Shown piece after piece: positions 1 through 6,820 of a DNA stretch of 12,042 nucleotides; position 1 is the first letter of the stretch, and each line of letters begins with the position of its first letter. The translations under genes were made by a program, and so were the position numbers. Source of the stretch: an uncultured beta proteobacterium (GTDB lineage: Bacteria > Pseudomonadota > Gammaproteobacteria > Burkholderiales > Burkholderiaceae_C); contig CAISLL010000090.1 in assembly GCA_903886165.1 (NCBI GenBank), forward strand, positions 1-12,042. The letters run 5' to 3'. The notes beneath the pieces are model-generated. The model was not told the DNA's origin and made no database searches. It worked only from the letters and a program-made list of their open reading frames with translations.

Positions 1-102
1 CAGCACCTTGGCTTCTGCCGCGACAAGCAGCCGTCGTTGACGCTCGTTCAGTGCCGATTGCATCACCTTCCATCGTTGCCCTATCGGAGAATCAGTTGTC
101 AT
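1..102 (-). mobile_element. ISAzo13-like transposase, N-terminal fragment (cut by window edge)
   Basis: The minus strand is open from an ATG at 102-100 to base 1 (34 codons) and continues outside the window. The peptide begins MTTDSPIGQRWKVMQ and contains LNERQRRLLVAAEAKVL. The LNERQRRLWAAAEA-type block followed by an alanine/glutamate-rich helix is what I recall as the N-terminus of ISAzo13-family transposases, which go on with a helix-turn-helix and a DDE-type catalytic core. Only the N-terminus is visible, so catalytic residues and intactness cannot be judged. The gene points left, away from the phosphoesterase, so the right-hand IS end should lie between about 103 and 173, but I could not identify its terminal inverted repeat. 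The family call rests on one short block. Confidence 0.72.
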
Positions 103-121
103 GCATCGGAGAATAGCCGAT
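83..121. repeat. Short direct and inverted repeats at the IS transposase 5' end
   Basis: The 10-mer atcggagaat occurs at 83-92, inside the first codons of the transposase, and again at 105-114 just upstream of its start codon. The start-to-start distance is 22 bases, about two helical turns. The second copy also forms a small inverted repeat (atcgg 105-109 with ccgat 117-121). Spaced repeats at the end of an insertion sequence next to the transposase start could be transposase-binding sites or an operator for transposase expression. That is inference: only the repetition is seen. Confidence 0.4.
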
Positions 122-156
122 TACCCTATTTCGATCAACTTATATATTTACAGACT

Positions 157-177
157 CTAAGTGATGGATTTACTTAG
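157..177. other. Small inverted repeat over the phosphoesterase stop codon
   Basis: Arms ctaagt (157-162) and acttag (172-177) form a 6-base-pair stem with a 9-base loop. The arm at 172-177 contains the stop codon of the minus-strand phosphoesterase. On the plus strand the hairpin is followed shortly by a T run (ggttttt), so it could act as a weak terminator for transcripts coming from the IS side. On the minus strand no T run follows. The stem is short and AT-rich, so its function is doubtful. Confidence 0.3.
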
Positions 178-1025
178 GGTTTTTCTGGAAATTGTTGTCC
201 GCCCTCTGGCTGATAGCCTCGAACGGGTGCATTGCGTCCAGCCAAGGCGAAGTCCTCGGTGTGGGCAAGCACCGATAGCGGTGTCAGCAGCAGAATACCG
301 TAAGCCCCTGGTTCGTCCACGCTCAGGCTGGCATCCTGATCGTGGAATTCCATCGGCATCTGGTGACAGGGACTCTTGAATATTGAAAAACTCAAGCCGC
401 GATGCTGTCCGCTGATGGTACGGTGGACATGGCCACAAACCAGATGCCGAACCTTGTCGGGATGGCGCAATACGCAGGTGTAGAAGTCCTCGCCGTTGGC
501 CAGTGCAATGGCATCCATGGCAGCGAAGCCTGTGGGGTGGGGCGGATGGTGCATGAAGATCAATACCGGCAATTCGCTGCTGGTGATCCGGTCTTCAAGC
601 CAATCCAACCGATGTCTGCACAAATGACCGTCATGGGCATGACCAAACGTTCCCGGGGTCGGGCGCAGGGTGTCCAGCAGCAACAGGCGATGGTGCGGGG
701 TGTCAATATGCGACAGCATGAAGCCCTGCTCGTCGCGCGCCTGTTCCGGGAAGACTTGCAAAAGGTTCTCGCGCAGGTCGTGGTTGCCGGGCAGCAAGCG
801 ATACGGGCAGGGCAGGGTCTGCAGAATCTCGCGTAGGCGCTGGTACGCCGCCACCTCGCCTCGGTGGGTCAGATCCCCCGTGCAAATCACCAGATCGCAA
901 TCGGCCTGGTATCGCCGGATGTGTGCCACGGCCTGATTCAGGCGCTGCGAGGGATCCAGCCCGATGATGCGCTGGTGTGACTCGGACAGGATGTGTAAAT
1001 CAGTGAGGATGACGATCTTGTTCAT
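174..1025 (-). CDS. Calcineurin-like metallophosphoesterase (CpdA/Icc-like, COG1409 type)
   Basis: The protein has 283 residues and is probably a cytoplasmic phosphodiesterase with a two-metal centre. All signature blocks of the calcineurin-like fold are present in order: D9-L-H11, G50-D51 in GDLTHRGE, G80-NHD in LPGNHD, H159-H160 in MHHPPH, and G198-H-V-H201. This arrangement and length match the class III cyclic-nucleotide phosphodiesterase group (CpdA/Icc). Hydrolysis of 3',5'-cAMP is therefore the best guess, but the group also includes enzymes acting on other phosphodiesters. The reading frame is open back to 1253. I chose the ATG at 1025 because it immediately precedes the conserved first strand (NKIVILTDLH) and the upstream residues look unlike this family. 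This start lies inside the end of the upstream transporter gene (26-base overlap), so the pair is probably co-transcribed and translationally coupled. The ribosome-binding site is weak. The gene ends close to the inserted IS at the left edge. Confidence 0.9.
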   Translation of the reverse strand: MNKIVILTDLHILSESHQRIIGLDPSQRLNQAVAHIRRYQADCDLVICTGDLTHRGEVAAYQRLREILQTLPCPYRLLPGNHDLRENLLQVFPEQARDEQGFMLSHIDTPHHRLLLLDTLRPTPGTFGHAHDGHLCRHRLDWLEDRITSSELPVLIFMHHPPHPTGFAAMDAIALANGEDFYTCVLRHPDKVRHLVCGHVHRTISGQHRGLSFSIFKSPCHQMPMEFHDQDASLSVDEPGAYGILLLTPLSVLAHTEDFALAGRNAPVRGYQPEGGQQFPEKP

Positions 1026-1959
1026 GAATGAGCGTCTTTTGGGGTTGCAGTACGAGCAAACCGGCGGCAATGATGGCGCAAGCGCCCCAGATCGTCTGGC
1101 TAACTGGAACTTCCTGAAAGAAGAGGTAGCCCCACATGGGCGCCCAGAGAATGCCGGTGTACTCAAAAGCACCCACCCGGTTGGCTGGCCCGATGTGATA
1201 GGCACCATTGAGCAACACGATACCCACGGAAGCCACGACCCCTGTGGCGCCAATGAGCAGCATGTCAGGCCACGGAATATTGCTCCAGGGTCGCAGCAGA
1301 AATACCATGCTCGGGTGGCTCCAGTCCGTCTGGGGAAACAGGCACAGGAAGATGGCCAGGAGCAGGCAACCGATCATGAAACCAAGGTTCTGCGTGAATG
1401 CAATGACAGAGTTTGGTTCCGTTTCGCTCAACTGGCGGGTTTTGACCATGGCCAATGAATACGCCAATGCCGAAAAAAGGGATAGCAGAGCTGCGGGCTG
1501 GAACAAAGCGGAGCCAGGCTGCAGCATGAACAGGACTCCCGCGAATCCGATGGCGATTGCCCAAAGCAGATTCGGATGAGGTTTTTCGCCCAGCATGAGC
1601 ACCGCCAACAGGGTGACAAACAGTGGGACAGTGAAGTACAAGGCGACCGCGCTGGCCAATGGAAGCGCCGGAAAAGCCATGTAATACGCGGTATATGAGA
1701 GAAACATGACCCCTGCACGGATCAGCAAGGGTTTCATCTGGCTGGACAGCAAACGCCTGAATCCGACATCCTGCAACACCAGTGCCCCCAACAAGATCAT
1801 CGCGACCACTGAACGGATAAAGACCACTTGCGACAGCGAGTAACTGCCGCTGACCTTCTTGATGATCAAGTCCTGAAGTGAAAAGACCAGCACGCCCATA
1901 GACAATAGCCAGACTCCCTTGTGTGGATGAACAGATAGCCGAGTTTGTGGAGTCGTCAT
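1000..1959 (-). CDS. EamA/DMT-superfamily membrane transporter
   Basis: The protein has 319 residues and about ten hydrophobic segments, arranged as the two five-helix repeats typical of the drug/metabolite transporter superfamily. Both EamA repeats end in the usual pattern. The first has LGEKPHPNLLWAIAIGFAG at about 123-141. The second has the equivalent E-Y-T-G-I-L-W-A ... F-F-Q-E-V block at about 266-285, followed by a glycine-rich last helix. It is expected in the inner membrane, exporting or importing a small metabolite; the substrate cannot be read from the sequence. The frame is open up to 2079, but the extra 40 residues are polar and arginine-rich, unlike an EamA N-terminus. The ATG at 1959 places the first helix about 15 residues in. 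The Shine-Dalgarno sequence is poor for either start. The 3' end overlaps the phosphoesterase start by 26 bases, indicating a two-gene operon. Confidence 0.9.
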   Translation of the reverse strand: MTTPQTRLSVHPHKGVWLLSMGVLVFSLQDLIIKKVSGSYSLSQVVFIRSVVAMILLGALVLQDVGFRRLLSSQMKPLLIRAGVMFLSYTAYYMAFPALPLASAVALYFTVPLFVTLLAVLMLGEKPHPNLLWAIAIGFAGVLFMLQPGSALFQPAALLSLFSALAYSLAMVKTRQLSETEPNSVIAFTQNLGFMIGCLLLAIFLCLFPQTDWSHPSMVFLLRPWSNIPWPDMLLIGATGVVASVGIVLLNGAYHIGPANRVGAFEYTGILWAPMWGYLFFQEVPVSQTIWGACAIIAAGLLVLQPQKTLIHEQDRHPH

Positions 1960-2078
1960 GGGCGGGTGTTCAGGATGCTTGCTCTTGATGCAGCGAGAAA
2001 TGACTTTCGAACGCCGTGCGTCGTCGTCGTGCCGCAAAAAACTTGAATGGCGCTCGGTAGGCGGGCCCTGCGCTGACA

Positions 2079-2084
2079 ATTCTA
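2079..2084 (-). promoter_or_regulatory. Possible -10 box of the transporter/phosphoesterase operon
   Basis: Read on the minus strand this is TAGAAT, five of six matches to the sigma70 -10 consensus, about 120 bases upstream of the transporter start codon chosen at 1959. No convincing -35 hexamer lies 16-18 bases further up. If used, it would start transcription near 2072, inside the alternative long form of the gene, which would favour the shorter start. Confidence 0.25.
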
Positions 2085-2150
2085 CATTCGGCTTCTCGTT
2101 TTGGGCGATGCGTGCAGTGTTGTTGCAAATTCAGTGTTTCTCAGCGTGCG

Positions 2151-2181
2151 TTGACGTCAGCCGCGCCGGTCACTGGATAAT
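2151..2181 (+). promoter_or_regulatory. Possible sigma70 promoter for the M1 aminopeptidase gene
   Basis: TTGACG (2151-2156, five of six matches to -35) and GATAAT (2176-2181, five of six matches to -10) are separated by 19 bases, slightly longer than ideal. The -35 hexamer overlaps the 8-base palindrome tgacgtca (2152-2159). Transcription would start around 2188, giving a leader of about 40 bases before the ATG at 2230. The assignment is by pattern only. Confidence 0.4.
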
Positions 2182-2229
2182 CCGGGCCAACGCCGCCCGT
2201 TTTCCGACACTCTTCACACCCTGAGTTCC

Positions 2230-4884
2230 ATGAGGCTTTTGTTTGCATCGTTGGCTTCCAAGTGCCTGGCAGGCAGCATCATGATGGTCCTTGCCTTGGT
2301 CGTGCAGGCGCAGTCTTTGTTCTCCTTTGAGTCCACGCCCGGCAAGTTGCCCAAGGAAGTGCTGCCGATTCAGTACACAGTCCATCTGATCCCCAATCTG
2401 CCTGAAAACAGCTTCGCCGGGACCGAAACGGTGGACATCGAGGTCCTCAAGCCAAGCGCCCGCATCGTCCTCAATGTGGATAACCTGGACATCGACTTCG
2501 CCAGCCTGTCAGGCGGTGATGGTGCCGAGCAAACCCTGAACCCAATGATTGACAAGGTGCAGCAAACCCTGACTTTCAGGTTGGCGGCGCCGCTGGCTCC
2601 CGGCCGCTATCGTCTGACCCTGAAATTCCGGGGCCTGATTTCCGGCGAGGCACGCGGCCTGTTTGCCATGAATTACAAGGTCGGCCAACACGACAAGACG
2701 ATGCTCGCGACCCACCTGCAGCCAACCGATGCACGCCGCCTGTTGCCCACCTGGGATGAGCCAGCCTTTCGTGCCCGCTTTCAGTTGACCGTCGATCTGC
2801 CGGCTGGTTTTCTGGCCTACTCCAACACGCCGGTCCAGCAGCAGGAAACCCTGCCCAACGGCTGGCAACGATTTGCGTTTGGCGTGACGCCCTCGATGCC
2901 AAGCTACTTGATGGCGCTGGTTGCGGGCGAGTTGTCTCGCATCAGTGCCCAGCAGGACGGAGTTGAAGTTGGCGTCGTCACCACTGAAGGCAAGCAGGAA
3001 TCTGCCCGTTTTGCACTTGGCGCCACTCAGGACTTGCTGCACTACTACAACCAGTATTTTGGTGTGCCGTACCCGCTGCCCAAGCTGGACCAGATCGCGA
3101 TCCCCGGGGGCTTCAACGGCGCCATGGAAAACTGGGGCAGCATCATTTACAACGAAGCCTCGCTGCTCTATGACGCCAAAAAAAGCACCGATTTGACCCG
3201 GCAGACGTCTTTTGTGACCAATGCCCACGAACTGGCGCACATGTGGTTCGGCAATCTGGTCACGATGGCGTGGTGGGATAACCTGTGGCTCAATGAAGGC
3301 TTTGCCACCTGGATGAGTACCAAGGCGACCGATCATTTTTATCCGGCGTGGCACATCTGGCTTGACCGCATGGTTGAGCGTGAAGGCGTCATGAGCCTTG
3401 ACTCATTGAAAACCACACACCCGATCCAGACGCCCGTCCAAAACGAAGAGCAGGCAGCGGGCGCCTTTGACCAGATCACCTATGGCAAGGGTGAAGCTTT
3501 CTTGCACATGCTGGAATCGTATCTGGGGGCAGACGTCTTTCAGCAAGGCGTGCGCGCCTACATGCGCCAGCACCAGTATGCGAATACCACCAGTGCAGAC
3601 CTCTGGAACGCGCTGGAACAGGCCTCCGGCAAACCGGTCAGGCAGTTGGCTGCGGTTTGGACTACCCAGCCCGGCTTTCCGCTGGTGACGGTGACGCAGC
3701 GTTGTGAGAGGGGCGAGCGCTTCATCACCTTGAGCCAGGAACCGTTCTGGCTTGATGAAAAACCGGCTGCACGGCGGCTGTGGCCGATACCTATTCAGTT
3801 GGGCCTCGCCAACGGCAAACCAGATATTGCGCTGCTCAGTGAAGCCAGCGCCACCCTGGTTCGCCCGGATTGCGAAGGAACGCTGGTGGTTGACCCGGAC
3901 AGCGTGGGCTACTACCGCGTCAAGTACGACCCCGTCAGCTTTCGCGCGTTGACTGAGCAACTCCCCAACCTGCCTGATAAAACGCGCGCCAAGTTGCTGA
4001 CCGATACCTGGGCGTTCGTGATGGCTGATCGGTTGCCGTTGGCGAGTTACCTGAGTCTCGCCAATCAATACCGCGAAGAGCCACGGCTGGCGATCTGGGG
4101 TATCTTGATGGGCAAACTTGGTACCTTGCTCAACATGGCGGCTGATCAGCCGGAACGCAAACAACTCCAGCAGTACACGCACGAACTTGTAGCTGCGAAG
4201 CTCAAGGCACTGGGTTGGGACGAACAACCCCAGGAGTCGGCAGAAGACAGACAACTTCGCGCCATGCTTGCGCGGGTTCTGGCACTTTCTGGCGATGAAA
4301 CGGTCATTGCGGAGGCGCGTGCCCGCTTCGAGCGCTTTTTGGTGAATCCGGACAGCCTGTCCCCTTCGTTGCTCGACTTCGTGATGTTGGTGGTGGGCCG
4401 TTATGCCAGCACCCCGGTCTACGAGGAACTCAAAGGGCTTGCACTTGCAGCCCAGAGCAGCGAGGAGCGCAATCGGTATCGACTGGCGCTGTCAGCGCCA
4501 CAAGACCCGGCTCTGGCGGCGCGCTCGCTGCAGGGCGTACTGTCTCCAAGCTGGTCAGGCGAACTCGGTAGCATGATGGTGCCCCATGTGGCGGGCAATG
4601 GGCACATTGATCAGGCCTGGATGTTTGCCGTGCTCAACCGGGATGCACTGATGAAATTGCAGGGGGCCATCGGCCGCAACCGTTACTTCCCAAGCATTGT
4701 GGGTTCGTCCTCTGACTCGCTGTTGGCTGACATGCTGGAGGAGTATGTTGAGGACAACTTTGGCGCCGATGCGCTGGTGGATGCCAGACGCACCGGTGCT
4801 GTGATTCGCATTCGGTCCCTGCAAAAGGCACGCTTGCTGCCGCAGGTCAGTGCGGCGCTGAAGGCCAGTTCGCCGGTCAACTGA
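2230..4884 (+). CDS. Exported M1-family zinc aminopeptidase
   Basis: This 884-residue metallopeptidase removes N-terminal amino acids from peptides. The N-terminus has a basic start (MRLLFASLASK), a hydrophobic core and a likely signal peptidase site after VVQA near residue 27, so the mature enzyme is probably periplasmic or secreted. The exopeptidase motif is GAMENWG (G297-A-M-E300-N). The zinc site is H333-E334-L-A-H337 with E356 in NEGFATW, the usual spacing of 18 residues between H337 and E356. Y418 in ITYGKGE matches the conserved catalytic tyrosine. The N-terminal beta domain covers about 40-230, the catalytic domain about 230-470, and a helical ERAP1-like C-terminal region starts near D555 (DPDSVGYYRVKYD). 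The GAMENWG form resembles eukaryotic APN/ERAP-type members more than E. coli PepN, which as I recall has GAMENKG. The length is normal and no key residue is missing. The gene has no obvious partner: it is divergent from the transporter and convergent with the MarC gene, with 32 bases between the stop codons. The Shine-Dalgarno match is weak. Confidence 0.96.
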   Translation: MRLLFASLASKCLAGSIMMVLALVVQAQSLFSFESTPGKLPKEVLPIQYTVHLIPNLPENSFAGTETVDIEVLKPSARIVLNVDNLDIDFASLSGGDGAEQTLNPMIDKVQQTLTFRLAAPLAPGRYRLTLKFRGLISGEARGLFAMNYKVGQHDKTMLATHLQPTDARRLLPTWDEPAFRARFQLTVDLPAGFLAYSNTPVQQQETLPNGWQRFAFGVTPSMPSYLMALVAGELSRISAQQDGVEVGVVTTEGKQESARFALGATQDLLHYYNQYFGVPYPLPKLDQIAIPGGFNGAMENWGSIIYNEASLLYDAKKSTDLTRQTSFVTNAHELAHMWFGNLVTMAWWDNLWLNEGFATWMSTKATDHFYPAWHIWLDRMVEREGVMSLDSLKTTHPIQTPVQNEEQAAGAFDQITYGKGEAFLHMLESYLGADVFQQGVRAYMRQHQYANTTSADLWNALEQASGKPVRQLAAVWTTQPGFPLVTVTQRCERGERFITLSQEPFWLDEKPAARRLWPIPIQLGLANGKPDIALLSEASATLVRPDCEGTLVVDPDSVGYYRVKYDPVSFRALTEQLPNLPDKTRAKLLTDTWAFVMADRLPLASYLSLANQYREEPRLAIWGILMGKLGTLLNMAADQPERKQLQQYTHELVAAKLKALGWDEQPQESAEDRQLRAMLARVLALSGDETVIAEARARFERFLVNPDSLSPSLLDFVMLVVGRYASTPVYEELKGLALAAQSSEERNRYRLALSAPQDPALAARSLQGVLSPSWSGELGSMMVPHVAGNGHIDQAWMFAVLNRDALMKLQGAIGRNRYFPSIVGSSSDSLLADMLEEYVEDNFGADALVDARRTGAVIRIRSLQKARLLPQVSAALKASSPVN

Positions 4885-4916
4885 GCCGGGGCACCGTGCG
4901 AATTTGCAAGGCGCGG

Positions 4917-5537
4917 CTATTTCCCCAGCACCGGGAACAGTTTGATCAACCCGTCGGACATCACCTCGACGGCCAGAGCCGCCAAAATCAAACCCATCAA
5001 GCGCGTCATCACATTGATGCCGGTCTTGCCAAGCCCTCTGGCGATGGGTTGCGCCAGCGAAAAACACAGCGCGGTGGCCATTGCCACCACCAAGCCATAA
5101 GCCACCAGGGTGCCCAGTTGCAGGAAGGTCTTGGCTTTTTCAGCGTAAATCACCACGGTGGACATGGTGGCCGGGCCGGTGAGCAGGGGAATGGTCAGCG
5201 GCACCACGGCAATGCTGGCGCGGGCCGCCGCATCGTGCATTTCTTCTTCATTGGATTTGGCCTCGGCCGGTTGGGCGTTGAGCATGGCCAGCGCCGAGGT
5301 CAGCAGCAGCATGCCCCCGCCGACCTGAAAGCTGGCCAGTGAAATACCAAAAAATTCCAGAATGTGGAGCCCCATCAGGGCGCAGGTGGCAATCACCACG
5401 AAGGTGCTGAAGGACGCAATCCAGATCGTGCGGCTGCGCTGGGCGTGGCTGAAGTCCTGTGTGTAGTGAATGAAAAATGGCACGATGGCCAGCGGGTTGA
5501 CGAGCGCGAGCAGTGTCACCAGAGGTTTGAAATCCAT
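4917..5537 (-). CDS. MarC-family integral membrane protein
   Basis: This protein of 206 residues is the usual length for the MarC/YchE/YhgN family, with about six predicted membrane helices. The N-terminal LVNPLAIVPFFIHYT matches the family's NPxxxxPxF signature. The family's second conserved region (VVPLTIPLLTGPATMS, about 112-127) is also present, with the proline and glycine residues expected inside helices. A hydrophilic loop rich in E, A and K (about 88-104) separates the two halves. Family members were once linked to multiple antibiotic resistance, a role later doubted; transport of amino acids or other small molecules has been suggested, so the substrate should be left open. It is the last gene of the minus-strand series hemB, CorA-family gene, MarC-family gene, beginning 52 bases after the CorA-family stop. 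A copy of the intergenic repeat abuts and overlaps its start codon, leaving no recognisable Shine-Dalgarno sequence. Confidence 0.94.
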   Translation of the reverse strand: MDFKPLVTLLALVNPLAIVPFFIHYTQDFSHAQRSRTIWIASFSTFVVIATCALMGLHILEFFGISLASFQVGGGMLLLTSALAMLNAQPAEAKSNEEEMHDAAARASIAVVPLTIPLLTGPATMSTVVIYAEKAKTFLQLGTLVAYGLVVAMATALCFSLAQPIARGLGKTGINVMTRLMGLILAALAVEVMSDGLIKLFPVLGK

Positions 5538-5571
5538 AGCATCTTGCGCTTTATTTGTAAGGGCTAGAGCC
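5536..5571 (-). repeat. Intergenic repeat, copy 1 (between the CorA and MarC genes)
   Basis: Read on the minus strand, this 36-base element begins GGCTCTAGCCCTTAC and ends GCTAT. It aligns without gaps to a plus-strand copy at 10066-10101, with 26 of 36 bases identical. The conserved blocks are GGCT, TAGCCCTT, ATAAA, CGC and GCTA. It fills most of the 52-base gap and reaches into the MarC-family start codon. It resembles a dispersed intergenic element I recall from Comamonadaceae genomes; that family-level statement is from memory. It does not encode protein and its function is unknown. Confidence 0.65.
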
Positions 5572-5589
5572 CAATTTGATGATAATAGC

Positions 5590-6750
5590 TCAGCGAGCTG
5601 AGCGTTCCAGGTAGCGTTTGCGCCAGAAGTAGGCCACCAGCGTGGTGGCGGTCAGCGCCATGGCGGCCATGGCCAGCCAAAAGCCGTTGGAGCGGTGCAG
5701 CAGCGGGATGAACTCGAAGTTCATGCCAAAAATGCCGGCAATCAGGTTCAGGGGCAAAAAAACCGCCGTCAGCACGGTGAGCGTGCGCATGATTTCGTTG
5801 GTTCGGTGGCTTTGCGCGTTGAAGTGCATTTGCACCGCAGTCTCCACATTTTGCTCCAGGCGGCGCACATGGTGCACCACGCGTTCAATATGCTCCAGCA
5901 CATCGCGGCTGCGCACTTGCAACATGTCGTGGGCGTGGCGGTCCGTCACATTGTCAGGTTCTGTCACGGTCTTGAGGGCTTCCAGCCAGTCCTGCATGGC
6001 ACTGCGTTGGTCTTCGCAGATTTCATCCAGCCGGTGCAATGCCACCCGGGTGTCCAGCAACGCAGCCCAGTTGTTGAACCGGGTTTTTGGGTTGAGCAAT
6101 TCGGACTGCCAGTGGTCAAGTTGCAGGCTGAGTTCCCGGCGCAGTGCCAAAAAGCCGTCGACCATGTGGCTGACGATGCGCAGCATCAGGTCGGACGGGT
6201 CAGCTGGCACCCCGCGCGCACCAGCAGAACGGCTGTCGCCCGCCTTCTCTTCGTGGGACTCTGGTGCCGAATTGTTGCCTGCTGCCAGCAAGCGCTGGGC
6301 GTAGTTGTCACGTGAGCTCAGGTCCTGTGGATGCACGCTCAGCAGCACCCGGTCAAACACCACAAACCCCACTGGGCTGGTCTCAATGCGCCGCAGAATT
6401 GGCGGGCCACCGCGTCGGCTCATCTGCAAACCCTGGCCGCCTCCGGAGGTGCTTTCGGGGTGGCGGGCGGCCAGGCGGTGAAACACCAGCACATCGTATT
6501 GCGAGGTGAAGTCATAACGCGAGGGCAACTGCACGTTGAGCAGGTCCGACACGTGCAGGTCGATCAACTGCAAGGCGCACAGGCGTTGCAGTGCCGCTTG
6601 AATCGGTGCGTGGTGCTGTTCAAACTCCTGGCGGGTGCAGGTCAGCCAAAGGTAGCCTTGGGTGGGCAATTGCAGGCCTTCAAGCGCCTGCGTCAGTGCC
6701 TGCGCATTGGATTCGCTGACGCTGCTGCCTTGAATGGAAAATATCCGCAT
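5590..6750 (-). CDS. CorA-family divalent metal transporter
   Basis: This is a 386-residue inner-membrane channel or transporter. The diagnostic GMN motif is at 342-344 in the context GIFGMNFEF, at the end of the first of two C-terminal helices (about 323-341 and 357-374). The protein ends with a short basic tail, as CorA does. The long N-terminal cytoplasmic domain carries the alpha/beta part (about 1-155), then the long helical stalk (about 185-320). CorA-family members move Mg2+, Co2+ or Ni2+, and the ZntB branch moves Zn2+; the ion cannot be assigned here. Two hydrophilic, glycine- or charge-rich stretches (about 98-118 and 158-184) look like loops added to the core fold and make the protein longer than typical CorA (roughly 320 residues). 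It lies 70 bases downstream of hemB on the same strand, so a supply of Mg2+ to the Mg-type HemB is conceivable, though only an inference from position. Confidence 0.92.
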   Translation of the reverse strand: MRIFSIQGSSVSESNAQALTQALEGLQLPTQGYLWLTCTRQEFEQHHAPIQAALQRLCALQLIDLHVSDLLNVQLPSRYDFTSQYDVLVFHRLAARHPESTSGGGQGLQMSRRGGPPILRRIETSPVGFVVFDRVLLSVHPQDLSSRDNYAQRLLAAGNNSAPESHEEKAGDSRSAGARGVPADPSDLMLRIVSHMVDGFLALRRELSLQLDHWQSELLNPKTRFNNWAALLDTRVALHRLDEICEDQRSAMQDWLEALKTVTEPDNVTDRHAHDMLQVRSRDVLEHIERVVHHVRRLEQNVETAVQMHFNAQSHRTNEIMRTLTVLTAVFLPLNLIAGIFGMNFEFIPLLHRSNGFWLAMAAMALTATTLVAYFWRKRYLERSAR

Positions 6751-6820
6751 GTCCGGTTATTGAGTGGCTGCTGTACAACAAATTTGGATGTGAATCTTGT
6801 TTTAAAAGGACAATCAGCTC

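Noticed and set aside
402..836. Plus-strand 144-codon frame across the phosphoesterase gene
   Set aside because: It lies opposite a gene with all metallophosphoesterase motifs and has no family features or plausible ribosome-binding site.
174..1253. Long version of the phosphoesterase starting at 1253
   Set aside because: The extra 76 residues overlap the transporter gene antiphase and do not resemble the family; the conserved fold begins right after the ATG at 1025.
1957..2079. Extended N-terminus of the EamA-type transporter (start at 2079)
   Set aside because: The 40 added residues are polar and arginine/histidine-rich with no membrane character, and a possible -10 box overlaps that start.
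2509..4254. Long antisense open frames (281 and 283 codons) inside the M1 aminopeptidase gene
   Set aside because: They are mirror frames of a GC-rich coding region, have no recognisable domains, and the sense gene is unmistakable.
4885..4916. Bidirectional terminator between the convergent M1 and MarC genes
   Set aside because: The 32-base gap holds no convincing inverted repeat with a T run on either strand.
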